Shown here: in pieces, positions 13,997 through 22,078 of the stretch | Layout of the letters: each line of letters opens with the position of its first letter | Numbering within the stretch: the stretch's first letter is position 1 | From: an uncultured Collinsella sp. | GTDB taxonomy: Bacteria > Actinomycetota > Coriobacteriia > Coriobacteriales > Coriobacteriaceae | Assembly (NCBI GenBank): GCA_900543515.1 | Contig: UQRW01000011.1 | Span: forward strand, 1 to 44,051 | Length of the DNA: 44,051 nucleotides | Direction of reading: 5' to 3' | Position numbers and translations under genes: made by a program | The notes under the pieces: model-generated | The model's input: the letters and a program-made list of their open reading frames with translations, nothing else | Database searches by the model: none | What the model was told of the DNA's origin: nothing

Positions 13997-16714
13997 TCAG
14001 TCGTTATTGCCACCATCGAGCAATGCCTCAAAATCCTTCGCCGGCATGGGGCGGTAGTAGAGGAAGCCCTGAGCGTAGCGGGCGCCCATTTGTCGTAGCA
14101 TGTTCGCCTGCTCATTTGTCTCGACGCCTTCGACCTCGACGGGCAGATGGAGCGACTGCGCCATTTCGAGCATCGATGAAATGATTTGCGTGCTGCGGCC
14201 TTGATCGCGATCGGTGGGTACAAAGGCGCGGTCGAGCTTGATGACGTCGACGTTGACGTTCTTGAGCATCGCGAGCGTGGACTGACCGGTGCCAAAATCG
14301 TCCATATAGGTCGAGAAGCCGCGGGTGTGCAGGTCGGCCGTCAGTTTGTCCACGGCCTCGGACTCCCCCGTATAAGCCGTCTCAGTGATCTCGATACGCA
14401 TGAGCTCGGGCGGTAGGTTGTATTGGGCGGCGAGCGCCCCCATATGCTCGGCAACGTCGCAGGCAAGGATATCCACGCGCGACACATTAAGCGAAACCGG
14501 AACCACACGAAGCCCTCGATCGATGCGCTCGCGCAGCCACGAGGCGACACCCTGCCAAATGTACTTGTCGAGCGTCACCACAAAGCCGCTTTCCTCGAGT
14601 GCGGGGATAAACGTTGCGGGCGAAATGAGAGAGCCGTCCTTGTCAATCCAGCGGGTGAGTGCTTCGGCGCCAATAATCTCACCGGTTTCCATGTCGACCT
14701 GGGGCTGCAGGTAGTACGTGATGCGGCCGTTTGAGAGCGCGTACTGGAACTCGGTTAGCGTGTGGTGGAACGCAACCTCATGCTCATATTCCTCGGGGCG
14801 GAAAACGGCAATGCGCTCCTTAAAGTCGTTTTTGGCGCGTCGATTGGTAAACATGGCCTTGGCCTGCGCGTCGATAGTGATTTCCTCATTGGAGTCGATG
14901 GGGTAAACGCCCATGGACGGCCAAAAACCTACGCCATCATCATGTCTGGCTACGGCCTCGCGAACGCGGTTGTAGATTTGATGGACGGTGATGTGCTTAA
15001 AAGGGATGAGTACGCAAAAGTCATCTTGGCCCCAGTACCCTGCGACGCCCATATCGGCATTCTCGATGTCCTTGAGGACCGTGCCCACATCGGCGAGTAC
15101 GCGGTCGCCCTCGGCCTGGCCGTGCCATTCATTAAACAGGCGCATGTGGCCCATGTCGACCGTGGCGATGCACCAGGTGCCGTCGCGCCTTGCCTCGAGA
15201 AATGCGTTGGCGCGCCGCATAAACTCGCTGGGTCGATAGAGGCCCGTGAGCATATCGATGCGTTCGGCGATTGCGCTTTTGCGTTCGACCTCGGGTATAG
15301 GGAGGCTGTCGTTGGGGACAAGCCCGCCAGCTGTGCGAAGGCGACGATCGAGTTCGCCCAAAACAGTCGATGCTTGGGAGTCCAGGCGTTCGTAAAAGGT
15401 TGGGACGACAAGACAGACGGGAGCAATGGTGTCGCCTGCGATTTGCACAGGAGCGAAAACGGCCTCTTTAAGGTGGCGGGTCAGTTGCTCGAATGCCTCG
15501 TGGTCCAAATCGTTGCTGAGCACGACAAACTGGACGCTTCGTGAACGGTAGACCCGGCTCCTGCCGCGGGTGATCGACAGCATGCGGCCCGCGTATTCGG
15601 CAAGCATGTTGTCGACAGCCTCGGCCCCGTAGAGCTCGTTGAGCTTTGTCGTGCCACGAACGCGCACCGCTATAAGCCCTGTCTTGCAACGGTCGAGGCG
15701 GCAGGTATCGATGGCATTGACCAGCATGCGCTGCGTTCCGAGGCCTGTGGCGGCGTCGACGGTTTCGGCAAGTGAGTGGTTGACGAGCTCGCCGACATAG
15801 AGCGAGGGGACATTTCCGTCGCCGTCGATACGAAACCCGCGAGCACGGCAAAGGACGTAGTCGCCGACGGCGTTGCGCACACGATACTGCATGACGCGAC
15901 GGTGCTTGGTACCGTTGTAGACTTGGTCGATGTCGTTGACGAAGGCCTCAAGGTCGTCGGGATGGACGCGCGTTTTCCAGTAATCGCGACAGTTGTCTAT
16001 GTGCTCTGAGGGAAGGCCAAGATCGCGCAAGGCACCTTGTGACCAAAGGGTGCGATGTTTGTACAAGTTCTCGATAAAGAAATAACGACCTTCGTTGAGC
16101 ATCGAAAAGGCGTCGAAAATACGATCGCTTATTTCGAAGTCGTCGGCGTGGACTTGCGTGATATTACGTCGATCGAGGTGCACGGCATGACGTAGCTTGT
16201 AGTCGTACATGCGATGGTCGGCATCGAGTGTCATACGGTTGGTGGCTTCGCCCAGGGCGGGGTCGGCATGCGACACTCCATAGCTAAACGAGTGGGGCAT
16301 CTCGGAATCGTTGTTTTTGAGCAGGATCGTTCGGCAGTGTTCCAGACGTTCGGCGAGGTCGTCCTCGGTTGCAATCGTAGACAGGATGGCAAACTCGTCG
16401 CCGCCTATGCGAAACGCCGCCTCGTCCACTTTCATATACAGCTTGAGATAGAGGCTTACCTGCAAGATATAGCGGTTGCCCTCGTCATGCCCAAAGACGT
16501 CGTTGCAGTGCTTGAGATTGTCGATATCGATGAACGCCATGGTAACGGGGGTGTCCTGCTCCCAGAGCTCCTCGAGGGAACGGGCAAAGCCGCCACGGTT
16601 GCCAAGCCCGGTAAGCTGGTCGGTAAAGGCGGTCCTAATCAGATCATCCTGACGCTCGAGAAGGTCACGGACGGTCTTTTCGAGCGTTTCGGTGTAATTG
16701 CTGACAGTATCCAT
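13997..16714 (-). CDS. Bifunctional GGDEF-PAS-(degenerate GGDEF)x2-EAL protein
   Basis: The 905-residue cytoplasmic c-di-GMP protein has an intact GGDEF domain (RIGGDEF, residues 102-108), then a PAS-like domain (~190-310). Two cyclase-fold domains lack the motif: one at ~320-460, and one at ~485-640 with YWGQDDF in place of GGDEF. A C-terminal EAL phosphodiesterase domain runs from ~660 to 900. The EAL domain keeps AEAL (683-686), SLNVSR, EITETAY, MDDFGTG, IKLDRAF and VEGVET, the metal and catalytic positions, so hydrolysis to pGpG is likely. The same protein could therefore make and degrade c-di-GMP, with PAS deciding direction. Its first ~460 residues parallel the neighbouring 509-residue cyclase, indicating local duplication. 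Confidence 0.87.
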   Translation of the reverse strand: MDTVSNYTETLEKTVRDLLERQDDLIRTAFTDQLTGLGNRGGFARSLEELWEQDTPVTMAFIDIDNLKHCNDVFGHDEGNRYILQVSLYLKLYMKVDEAAFRIGGDEFAILSTIATEDDLAERLEHCRTILLKNNDSEMPHSFSYGVSHADPALGEATNRMTLDADHRMYDYKLRHAVHLDRRNITQVHADDFEISDRIFDAFSMLNEGRYFFIENLYKHRTLWSQGALRDLGLPSEHIDNCRDYWKTRVHPDDLEAFVNDIDQVYNGTKHRRVMQYRVRNAVGDYVLCRARGFRIDGDGNVPSLYVGELVNHSLAETVDAATGLGTQRMLVNAIDTCRLDRCKTGLIAVRVRGTTKLNELYGAEAVDNMLAEYAGRMLSITRGRSRVYRSRSVQFVVLSNDLDHEAFEQLTRHLKEAVFAPVQIAGDTIAPVCLVVPTFYERLDSQASTVLGELDRRLRTAGGLVPNDSLPIPEVERKSAIAERIDMLTGLYRPSEFMRRANAFLEARRDGTWCIATVDMGHMRLFNEWHGQAEGDRVLADVGTVLKDIENADMGVAGYWGQDDFCVLIPFKHITVHQIYNRVREAVARHDDGVGFWPSMGVYPIDSNEEITIDAQAKAMFTNRRAKNDFKERIAVFRPEEYEHEVAFHHTLTEFQYALSNGRITYYLQPQVDMETGEIIGAEALTRWIDKDGSLISPATFIPALEESGFVVTLDKYIWQGVASWLRERIDRGLRVVPVSLNVSRVDILACDVAEHMGALAAQYNLPPELMRIEITETAYTGESEAVDKLTADLHTRGFSTYMDDFGTGQSTLAMLKNVNVDVIKLDRAFVPTDRDQGRSTQIISSMLEMAQSLHLPVEVEGVETNEQANMLRQMGARYAQGFLYYRPMPAKDFEALLDGGNND

Positions 16715-17037
16715 GTCGTAAGCGGCTTTCTGAGGTCGGGCGGATTGCGTCGGGCGAGCTCGTTGTGCACACGCGTTGTTGTTTGGCGCTTTGCGTGTAT
16801 CCAGGCCCCCGCCTTGCTGCGTTGTTGGGTTAATTTACCGGCTAATGTTCGCTGTTGATAACAGCTGAGTAGTGTAAACAATAGTGCACAATTATATATG
16901 GGTGCACATGCTGTGGGCGGCTATTATTCGACAAGCGGTAGCGCGACGATGCGATGTTCGATAAAAATGCGACTGGGACGATATATGTTGACGGGTATAC
17001 TTGTCCCGTTTTAAAACGCAGGAACGGAGATGGTCGC
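16715..17037. promoter_or_regulatory. Divergent promoter region, no gene seen
   Basis: These 323 bases separate the minus-strand GGDEF-EAL gene from the plus-strand patatin-like gene. I see no coding signal. It holds a perfect dyad GCTGTT-GAT-AACAGC (16851-16865) and two direct copies of GTGCACA (16884-16890 and 16902-16908). The copies flank an AT-rich ATTATATAT that contains a minus-strand TATAAT. Near the patatin-like gene, TTGACG (16988) is a possible -35. None of these is proven to be functional. Confidence 0.4.
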
Positions 17038-17907
17038 ATGGCACAGTCAAATATGACGCGCACGGTGGGGCTGGCGCTCGAGGGAGGCGGCTACCGCGGT
17101 ATGTATACGGCGGGCGTGCTCGACGTTTGGATGGAGCACGGTTTGACCTGCGACCATATGGTGGGCGTCTCGGCGGGCGCGGCATTTGGCTACAACTTTA
17201 AATCGCGCCAGATCGGCCGCGCCATTCGCTATAACAAGGCCTATTGCGCCGACAAGCGCTATGCGAGCGTGACCAGCTGGCTGCGAACCGGCGATATGTT
17301 CAATGCCGACTTTGCCTATCACGAGGTGCCTATCGAGCGCGATCCCATCGACCTGGAAGCATATCGCGCCTGCCCCATGCGATTTACGTGCGTGTGTACC
17401 GATATCGAGACGGGCAAGGCCGTCTATCACGACCTGCCCTATGGCGATGAGCGCGATATCGAGTGGATCCGGGCGTCGTCGGCAATTCCCGTGGCGACGC
17501 GTCCTGTCGCCATTGAGGGCCGCAAGTACCTGGATGGCGGCGTGGCCGATTCCATTCCCAGCGCTTGGCTGTTTGCGCAGGGGTATGACCGCAATATCGT
17601 GGTACTCACGCAGCCGGCGGGCTTTGTGAAGCAGCCCAACAGCGTGATACCCATGCTGCGGCGCGTGTTCCGTCACTACCCGGAGTTTGTTGCAGCGCTT
17701 GAGCATCGGCATGAGGTCTACAATGCCACGCTCGATGACTTGGCACGTCGTGAGGCTGCCGGCGAGGTCTTTGTGGTGCGGCCGAGCGAATCGGTGAAGG
17801 TGCCGTCGCTGTGCCGCGAGCCCGATGAGCTCGAGCGCATCTATCAGATCGGCCGCCACGATGCGGAGGCGACCTTGCCTGCGCTGAAAGCGTATCTGGC
17901 GGGGTAA
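17038..17907 (+). CDS. Patatin-like phospholipase family protein
   Basis: The 289-residue patatin/RssA-YjjU-type protein starts at the ATG after ACGGAG. GLALEGGGYRGMYTAGVLD is the oxyanion-hole G-rich motif, GVSAGAAFG carries the nucleophilic Ser in GxSxG, and DGGVADSIP carries the catalytic Asp of the Ser-Asp dyad. There is no signal peptide. Bacterial members hydrolyse phospholipids or lysophospholipids at the inner membrane; the true substrate here is unknown. It is a single gene ended by a strong hairpin. Confidence 0.85.
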   Translation: MAQSNMTRTVGLALEGGGYRGMYTAGVLDVWMEHGLTCDHMVGVSAGAAFGYNFKSRQIGRAIRYNKAYCADKRYASVTSWLRTGDMFNADFAYHEVPIERDPIDLEAYRACPMRFTCVCTDIETGKAVYHDLPYGDERDIEWIRASSAIPVATRPVAIEGRKYLDGGVADSIPSAWLFAQGYDRNIVVLTQPAGFVKQPNSVIPMLRRVFRHYPEFVAALEHRHEVYNATLDDLARREAAGEVFVVRPSESVKVPSLCREPDELERIYQIGRHDAEATLPALKAYLAG

Positions 17908-17918
17908 GGGTCGCATAC

Positions 17919-17964
17919 GGAAAGCGCATCCCGGAATGGAGGTCCAAACTGGGATGCGCTTTCC
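17919..17964. terminator. Bidirectional terminator between patatin-like gene and thiE
   Basis: GGAAAGCGCATCCC (17919-17932) pairs with GGGATGCGCTTTCC (17951-17964), a perfect 14-bp stem with an 18-base loop between convergent genes. Confidence 0.75.
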
Positions 17965-18008
17965 ATTGCTGAAGATATGAGGCTGCGAACCAGCTGCTCG
18001 GCCTATGC

Positions 18009-18704
18009 CTATGCCTGCTGCCAGGTGTCGACGAGCTCCTTGGCCGCGGCGTAGGGGTCATCGGCGCTGCAGACGGCGCTCACCACAAAGAAGCCGTCGA
18101 CGCCGGTTGCCTTAAGCTGCGGCAAGTCGGCCGTCTTGACGCCGCCGCCCACCACGATGGGCACGGGGCTTGCCGCGTGGAGTGCGGCCAGGTCCTCAAA
18201 GCTCTTGGTGATGATAGAGCCATCGGCCGCGCGTCCGCAGTCGCGCTTGGTCTCGGTCTCGTGGAGCGGGCCGATGCCCAGGTAGTCGACCAGGCTCATG
18301 TCGGCGGTCTTGACGTATTCGAGCATCTCCTCGCAGCGGGCCGAAAGGCCCACGATGGCGTCGGGGCCCAGCAGCTTGCGACAGACCTCGACGGGAATGT
18401 CGCTCTGGCCTACGTGCACGCCGTCGACGGCAATGCCCTGCTCGCGCGCGGCGAGTACACAGTCCAGACGGTCGTCGATTAACAGGGCGACCTGACCGGT
18501 CTTGCCGGCCTGTGCGATTGCCTGCGCGGCGTCGCCGGTCAGCGCAATGATCTCGCGGGCGCTTGCCACCTTGGAGCGCACCTGGATGCAGGTAAAGCCG
18601 GCGTCGAGTGCCTGGGCCACCACATCGCCCACGGGGCGCCCGAGCGTGTTTTCGGGGCCGAGCACCAGATAGGCCGAGATATCAAGGTTGTCGCGGATGC
18701 TCAT
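18009..18704 (-). CDS. thiE: Thiamine-phosphate synthase ThiE
   Basis: The 231-residue TIM-barrel enzyme joins HMP-pyrophosphate and the thiazole phosphate (THZ-P) to form thiamine phosphate. Family motifs include CIQVRSK (usually IQLR.K), LLIDDRLDCVLAA, DGVHVGQSDIPV, GLSARC, DYLGIGPLHETETKRD and the phosphate-binding VVGGG. Its ATG overlaps the stop of the preceding thiamine-binding protein gene (ATGA), so the two are translationally coupled. It is the last gene of the TPP-riboswitch operon. No thiD lies in the window, so HMP-P activation must be encoded elsewhere. Confidence 0.92.
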   Translation of the reverse strand: MSIRDNLDISAYLVLGPENTLGRPVGDVVAQALDAGFTCIQVRSKVASAREIIALTGDAAQAIAQAGKTGQVALLIDDRLDCVLAAREQGIAVDGVHVGQSDIPVEVCRKLLGPDAIVGLSARCEEMLEYVKTADMSLVDYLGIGPLHETETKRDCGRAADGSIITKSFEDLAALHAASPVPIVVGGGVKTADLPQLKATGVDGFFVVSAVCSADDPYAAAKELVDTWQQA

Positions 18705-19042
18705 CGTGCTTCCTCCTGTTTCTTGATCTGTGCTTCCATGCGCTCGAGCTTGCCGGTCATGGTGTCGGTAAATCCGGGTCGAATATCGGCTTTGAGTACG
18801 ACTTCGGTGCGGATGCCCTTGCTCGCCAACACAAAGGTTGCGTCACGCACGACCTGCATGACTTCGTCCCAGTCGCCCTCGATCTCGGTGAACATCGAGG
18901 TGGTGCGGTTGGGAAGACCGCTCTCGCGAATGACGTGCACGACCTCGGCGACCTCGGCGGATAGCTCATCGCCGGTGCCGCATGGGGCGATGGCCACAGC
19001 GACGAGCGTGTTCATGCCGGCATTGGTTGCGGGCTCGGACAT
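18701..19042 (-). CDS. MTH1187-family thiamine-binding protein
   Basis: The 113-residue protein belongs to the MTH1187/YkoF-like (DUF77) family of small ferredoxin-like-fold proteins that bind thiamine or HMP. NTLVAVAIAPCGTGDELSAEVAEVV and GLPNRTTSMFTEIEGDWDEVMQVV are typical. The start behind GAGGAGG overlaps the end of thiM; an ATG nine codons later would match the usual family N-terminus better. Its place between thiM and thiE under a TPP riboswitch supports a role in thiamine salvage or carrying; the exact role is not established. Confidence 0.82.
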   Translation of the reverse strand: MSEPATNAGMNTLVAVAIAPCGTGDELSAEVAEVVHVIRESGLPNRTTSMFTEIEGDWDEVMQVVRDATFVLASKGIRTEVVLKADIRPGFTDTMTGKLERMEAQIKKQEEAR

Positions 19043-19045
19043 GGC

Positions 19046-19885
19046 TTATGCCTCCTCGAGCTCGAGTCGGTTATCGGCGATGTCCTGGGCGGTCGCGTGG
19101 TAGAGCTCGTCGATAAAGGCGACCTTAAAGCTTGCCGGGGCATCGGCGACAGCGGCGGCACGCGTGCCGGCAACGTTGTAGACGGCGGTACCGCAGACGG
19201 CTGCCGTAAACGGATCGGCAGCGCAGGCGTACACGGCCAGCACGCCGCCCTGCGAGCAACCGCAGCCGGTGATCTTGGACATGAGCGGGCTGCCGCCGTG
19301 GGATTTGGCCACGGTCGTGCCGTCGGTGATCAGGTCGACTTCGCCCGAGACCACTACGGCGCCGCCGGTGTAGCGGGCGAGCGCCACGGCGGCATCGCGG
19401 GCGGCGTCGACCGTGTCGGTGGTATCGACACCGCGCACGCGGCTCAGATCGGCCGCCTCGCCCTCAAGACCCCACAGGCCGGCGAGTGCGATGATCTCGG
19501 AGGCGTTGCCACGCACGATGGCGGGCTTGTACTGCTTGAGTTCGTTTACCAGCTGGGTGCGCAGGCTACCGATACCCAGACCCACCGGATCGAGCACCCA
19601 GGGCTTACCGGCGTCGTGTGCCGCCTTGGCCGCGCGGGGAATCGTTTGCTCGTAAATGGGGAAGAGCGTGCCCATGTTGAGATAGATGGCGCCGCCGCCG
19701 GCAACGAGTGCCTCGCCCTCGTCGGGCAGATAGACCATGGCGGCCGATCCGCCCACGGCGAGCTGTGCGTTGGCGACAAAGTCGATCGTCACCGTGTTGG
19801 TGATGGAGCCGGCCATCGGATTGGTAGCGCGAATCTCATCCACGGCCTTGACCATATGTTGTTTAAGCTGTTCCGAATCAATCAC
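19046..19885 (-). CDS. thiM: Hydroxyethylthiazole kinase ThiM
   Basis: The 279-residue ribokinase-fold enzyme phosphorylates 4-methyl-5-(2-hydroxyethyl)thiazole with ATP for thiamine salvage. ITNTVTIDFVANAQLAVGGS, YLNMGTLF, WVLDPVGLG, VRGNASEI and SKITGCGCSQGGVLA are the family blocks; the GCGC segment holds the anion-hole/catalytic loop. I chose the GTG at 19885 because AAGGAGG ends 8 bases before it; the longer open frame runs back into the riboswitch. It is the first gene of the thiM / thiamine-binding protein / thiE operon. Confidence 0.9.
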   Translation of the reverse strand: MIDSEQLKQHMVKAVDEIRATNPMAGSITNTVTIDFVANAQLAVGGSAAMVYLPDEGEALVAGGGAIYLNMGTLFPIYEQTIPRAAKAAHDAGKPWVLDPVGLGIGSLRTQLVNELKQYKPAIVRGNASEIIALAGLWGLEGEAADLSRVRGVDTTDTVDAARDAAVALARYTGGAVVVSGEVDLITDGTTVAKSHGGSPLMSKITGCGCSQGGVLAVYACAADPFTAAVCGTAVYNVAGTRAAAVADAPASFKVAFIDELYHATAQDIADNRLELEEA

Positions 19886-19906
19886 TGCACATGCCTCCTT
19901 GGCATA

Positions 19907-19938
19907 GAAAAGGGGCGCTGTGCATAGACAGCGCCCCT
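19907..19938 (-). terminator. Riboswitch expression-platform terminator
   Basis: AGGGGCGCTGT (19911-19921) and ACAGCGCCCCT (19928-19938) form a perfect 11-bp stem with a 6-base loop. On the minus strand it is followed by TTTTCT and then the thiM Shine-Dalgarno. It lies just after the TPP aptamer, so TPP binding probably favours premature termination. Confidence 0.85.
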
Positions 19939-19948
19939 GTAAAGGCGG

Positions 19949-20042
19949 CATGCTCCCTACGCCAGCATTAACTGACAGGTTCAAAGGATTGGGCCCCATG
20001 CCCTCTCAGCCTTGTGGTTTGCACCGCCGGCACTCCCGCATC
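19949..20042 (-). ncRNA. TPP riboswitch (thi-box) aptamer
   Basis: Read on the minus strand, the region contains the thi-box landmarks in order: a 5' GGGAGTGCC, the invariant GGCTGAGAGGG, CCTTTGAACCTG, CAGTTAATGCTGGCG and TAGGGAGC. GATGC (20042-20038) and GCATG (19953-19949) can close P1. It precedes thiM and a T-tailed terminator, the standard arrangement for feedback control by thiamine pyrophosphate. Confidence 0.95.
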
Positions 20043-20049
20043 GAATCTG

Positions 20050-20079
20050 TTGTTCCCTATACTAGCGCACCGTTACAAT
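20050..20079 (+). promoter_or_regulatory. Predicted promoter of the HAD phosphatase gene
   Basis: TTGTTC (20050-20055) and TACAAT (20074-20079) are separated by 18 bases. An upstream ATG at 20078 would sit in the -10, which supports the later start at 20108. Confidence 0.45.
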
Positions 20080-20107
20080 GGATACGGTGAAAATGACGGG
20101 GGACTCT

Positions 20108-21016
20108 ATGATCAAACTTGTGCTAACCGATATGGACGATACGCTGATTCCAGCCGGGCATGATGGCGCCAGCGACTACGCCATTGAGGGTATTCATGCC
20201 ATGCAGGCGGCGGGTCTGCACTTTGGTCCGGTTTCGGGTCGTCAGCCGTCCGCGATGGGCTGGATGTTCCGCAATCGCTCCGAGTGCTTCTCGACCGGTG
20301 CGTTTTGCAACGGCCAGGTGATGTTTGTCGATGGCGAAGTAGTCGCTTCGCGCGCAATCGATAACGATGTCCTTATGCGCTTAGCCGATTATTTTGAACA
20401 GGAGACCGACGATACGTATTTGAAGGTCTACCGTTTGGGTGATGACTTTTGGAATAACGATGCCTATTGCGTGACAAGCGATCCCGAGCGTGTGCGTCGC
20501 GCCATGAAGTCAGGCGGCAACGCGTGGCTCAAGGGCGAAGAGGCTCCCTGTCGTCCTGTCGTTGACGATGCCCCGGTATACAAGGCGAATATCTGGAGTG
20601 CCCGTTCGCGCGAGGAGCTCGCGGAGCTACGTGAGCGCGTTGCCGCTGAGGTGCCGGAAATCTCGCTTGTGTTTCCCAACAACCGCGTGCGCCTGTTTGA
20701 CATCCTTCCGGCTGGTTGGGACAAGGGCTGCGCTGCGCTGGAGCTGGCGCGCGCTATGGGCATGACGCCCGACGAGGTGGCCGTATTTGGCGATTCCGAT
20801 AACGATTTGCCCATGATCGATGCCGTTCCTAACTCCGTTGCAGTCGCCAATGCCAACGAGGTCGTCACGGCGGCGGCGCGCTGGCATATCGGCGCTGCGG
20901 CAGATGATGCGGTCGCCGGGGCTCTGCATCAGATTGCCGCCTGCGCCGCGACGGGGGAGATGCCGTCGTTTATGCGCCAGGTGGACGCGGCGGGTCTTGG
21001 CGCCACGAACGTCTAG
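20108..21016 (+). CDS. Cof-type HAD-superfamily hydrolase
   Basis: The 302-residue HAD phosphatase has a Cof/type IIB cap. LTDMDDTL near the N-terminus carries the nucleophilic and general acid/base Asp residues, GPVSGRQPSAM is motif II, DKGCAALELARAMG holds the motif III Lys, and VFGDSDNDLPMI is motif IV. The start was set at ATG 20108, ten codons into the open frame, because the predicted -10 overlaps the first ATG. These enzymes dephosphorylate sugar phosphates, PLP or similar small molecules; substrate unknown. It is closely followed by the LysR gene (10-base gap), so they may be co-transcribed. Confidence 0.85.
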   Translation: MIKLVLTDMDDTLIPAGHDGASDYAIEGIHAMQAAGLHFGPVSGRQPSAMGWMFRNRSECFSTGAFCNGQVMFVDGEVVASRAIDNDVLMRLADYFEQETDDTYLKVYRLGDDFWNNDAYCVTSDPERVRRAMKSGGNAWLKGEEAPCRPVVDDAPVYKANIWSARSREELAELRERVAAEVPEISLVFPNNRVRLFDILPAGWDKGCAALELARAMGMTPDEVAVFGDSDNDLPMIDAVPNSVAVANANEVVTAAARWHIGAAADDAVAGALHQIAACAATGEMPSFMRQVDAAGLGATNV

Positions 21017-21026
21017 GGAGAACGTC

Positions 21027-21923
21027 ATGAAGCTTCAGCAGCTTAGGTATGTTGTTAAGGTTGCCGAATGCGGCAGCATCACCGAGGCCTCGCGCCGGCT
21101 CTTTGTGTCGCAGCCTTCGATTACCGCGTCGATCCGCGATCTCGAAAACGAGATGGGTGTGCACATCTTTGAGCGCACCAACAAGGGCGTCATTGTGTCC
21201 GAGGAGGGCGAGACCTTCTTGGGCTATGCGCGCCAGGTACTCGACCAGGCCGACCTGCTCGAGGGCAAGTACAAGGGCGCATCCGAGCAGGTGCCGCACT
21301 TTAGTGTGAGCTGCCAGCATTATTCCTTTGCCGTCAACGCGTTTGTCGACGTGATCCGCGAGTTCGATGCCGCGCGCTACGACTTTACCCTGCGCGAGGA
21401 ACAGACCCACGAGATTATCGAGGATGTCGCGCACATGAAAAGCGAGCTGGGCATCCTATATCTGTCCGAGCACAACCGCGAGGTCATCGAGCGCATGCTG
21501 GTGGCCAACGAGCTCGTGTTCGAAGGGCTCTTCTGCGCCACGCCGCATGTCTTCGTCTGCGCCGACCATCCGCTGGCGGACCGCTCCAGCGTGACGCTCG
21601 AGGATCTGGAAGACTACCCGTTCCTGTCCTACGAGCAGGGCAGCTACAACTCGTTTTACTATTCCGAGGAGCTGACCTCGACGTTCGAGCGTCGCAAAAA
21701 TATCCGCGTGCGCGACCGTGCGACGTTGTTCAATTTGGCCATGGGCCTCAACGGCTACACGGTATGCTCGGGCGTGATCAGCCACGAGCTCAACGGCCCC
21801 GGCATTATCTCGATTCCGCTCGACGTGGACGAGTACATGGAGATTGGCATCATCACGCGCAAGAACACGACGCTTACGCGCTACGGTCGGGCCTATATCG
21901 ACGCGATTCGCCAGCACATTTAG
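21027..21923 (+). CDS. LysR-family regulator, probable control of the MetE-like gene
   Basis: The 298-residue LTTR starts at an ATG behind GGGAGAACG. The winged helix is MKLQQLRYVVKVAECGSITEASRRLFVSQPSITASIRDLENEMG, followed by the linker helix and a periplasmic-binding-like effector domain (~90-298). The sequence is of the type that regulates sulfur/methionine genes in Gram-positive bacteria (CmbR/MetR-like); this is recall, not alignment. The next gene is a MetE-like methyltransferase, and a perfect LTTR dyad lies between them, so it probably controls that gene. The sulfur-related effector is inferred. Confidence 0.85.
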   Translation: MKLQQLRYVVKVAECGSITEASRRLFVSQPSITASIRDLENEMGVHIFERTNKGVIVSEEGETFLGYARQVLDQADLLEGKYKGASEQVPHFSVSCQHYSFAVNAFVDVIREFDAARYDFTLREEQTHEIIEDVAHMKSELGILYLSEHNREVIERMLVANELVFEGLFCATPHVFVCADHPLADRSSVTLEDLEDYPFLSYEQGSYNSFYYSEELTSTFERRKNIRVRDRATLFNLAMGLNGYTVCSGVISHELNGPGIISIPLDVDEYMEIGIITRKNTTLTRYGRAYIDAIRQHI

Positions 21924-21969
21924 GCTGCTGTGCTCCGCGCGGGTCAAATCTCTTTATGGCAGTCCAGAC

Positions 21970-21992
21970 TGATATAGGAAACATCTATATCA
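21970..21992 (+). promoter_or_regulatory. LysR-type operator upstream of the MetE-like gene
   Basis: TGATATAG (21970-21977) and CTATATCA (21985-21992) are perfect 8-bp inverted arms with a 7-base spacer. They lie between the LysR gene and the MetE-like gene. The centre is about 66 bp before the start point predicted from the promoter at 22012-22040, the usual LTTR activation position. Confidence 0.65.
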
Positions 21993-22011
21993 AACTGTTA
22001 TAAACGTATAT

Positions 22012-22040
22012 TTTACGATGGTCATATGAGCGCTCATACT
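22012..22040 (+). promoter_or_regulatory. Predicted promoter of the MetE-like gene, with internal palindrome
   Basis: TTTACG (22012-22017) and CATACT (22035-22040) are 17 bp apart, each matching consensus at 4 of 6 positions, as expected for an activator-dependent promoter. The spacer contains most of a perfect 14-bp palindrome, TATGAGCGCTCATA (22025-22038), a possible second operator. Confidence 0.4.
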
Positions 22041-22078
22041 CTGTCCCAGTAAAGCAACCAATGCAAAGGGAGATATCT

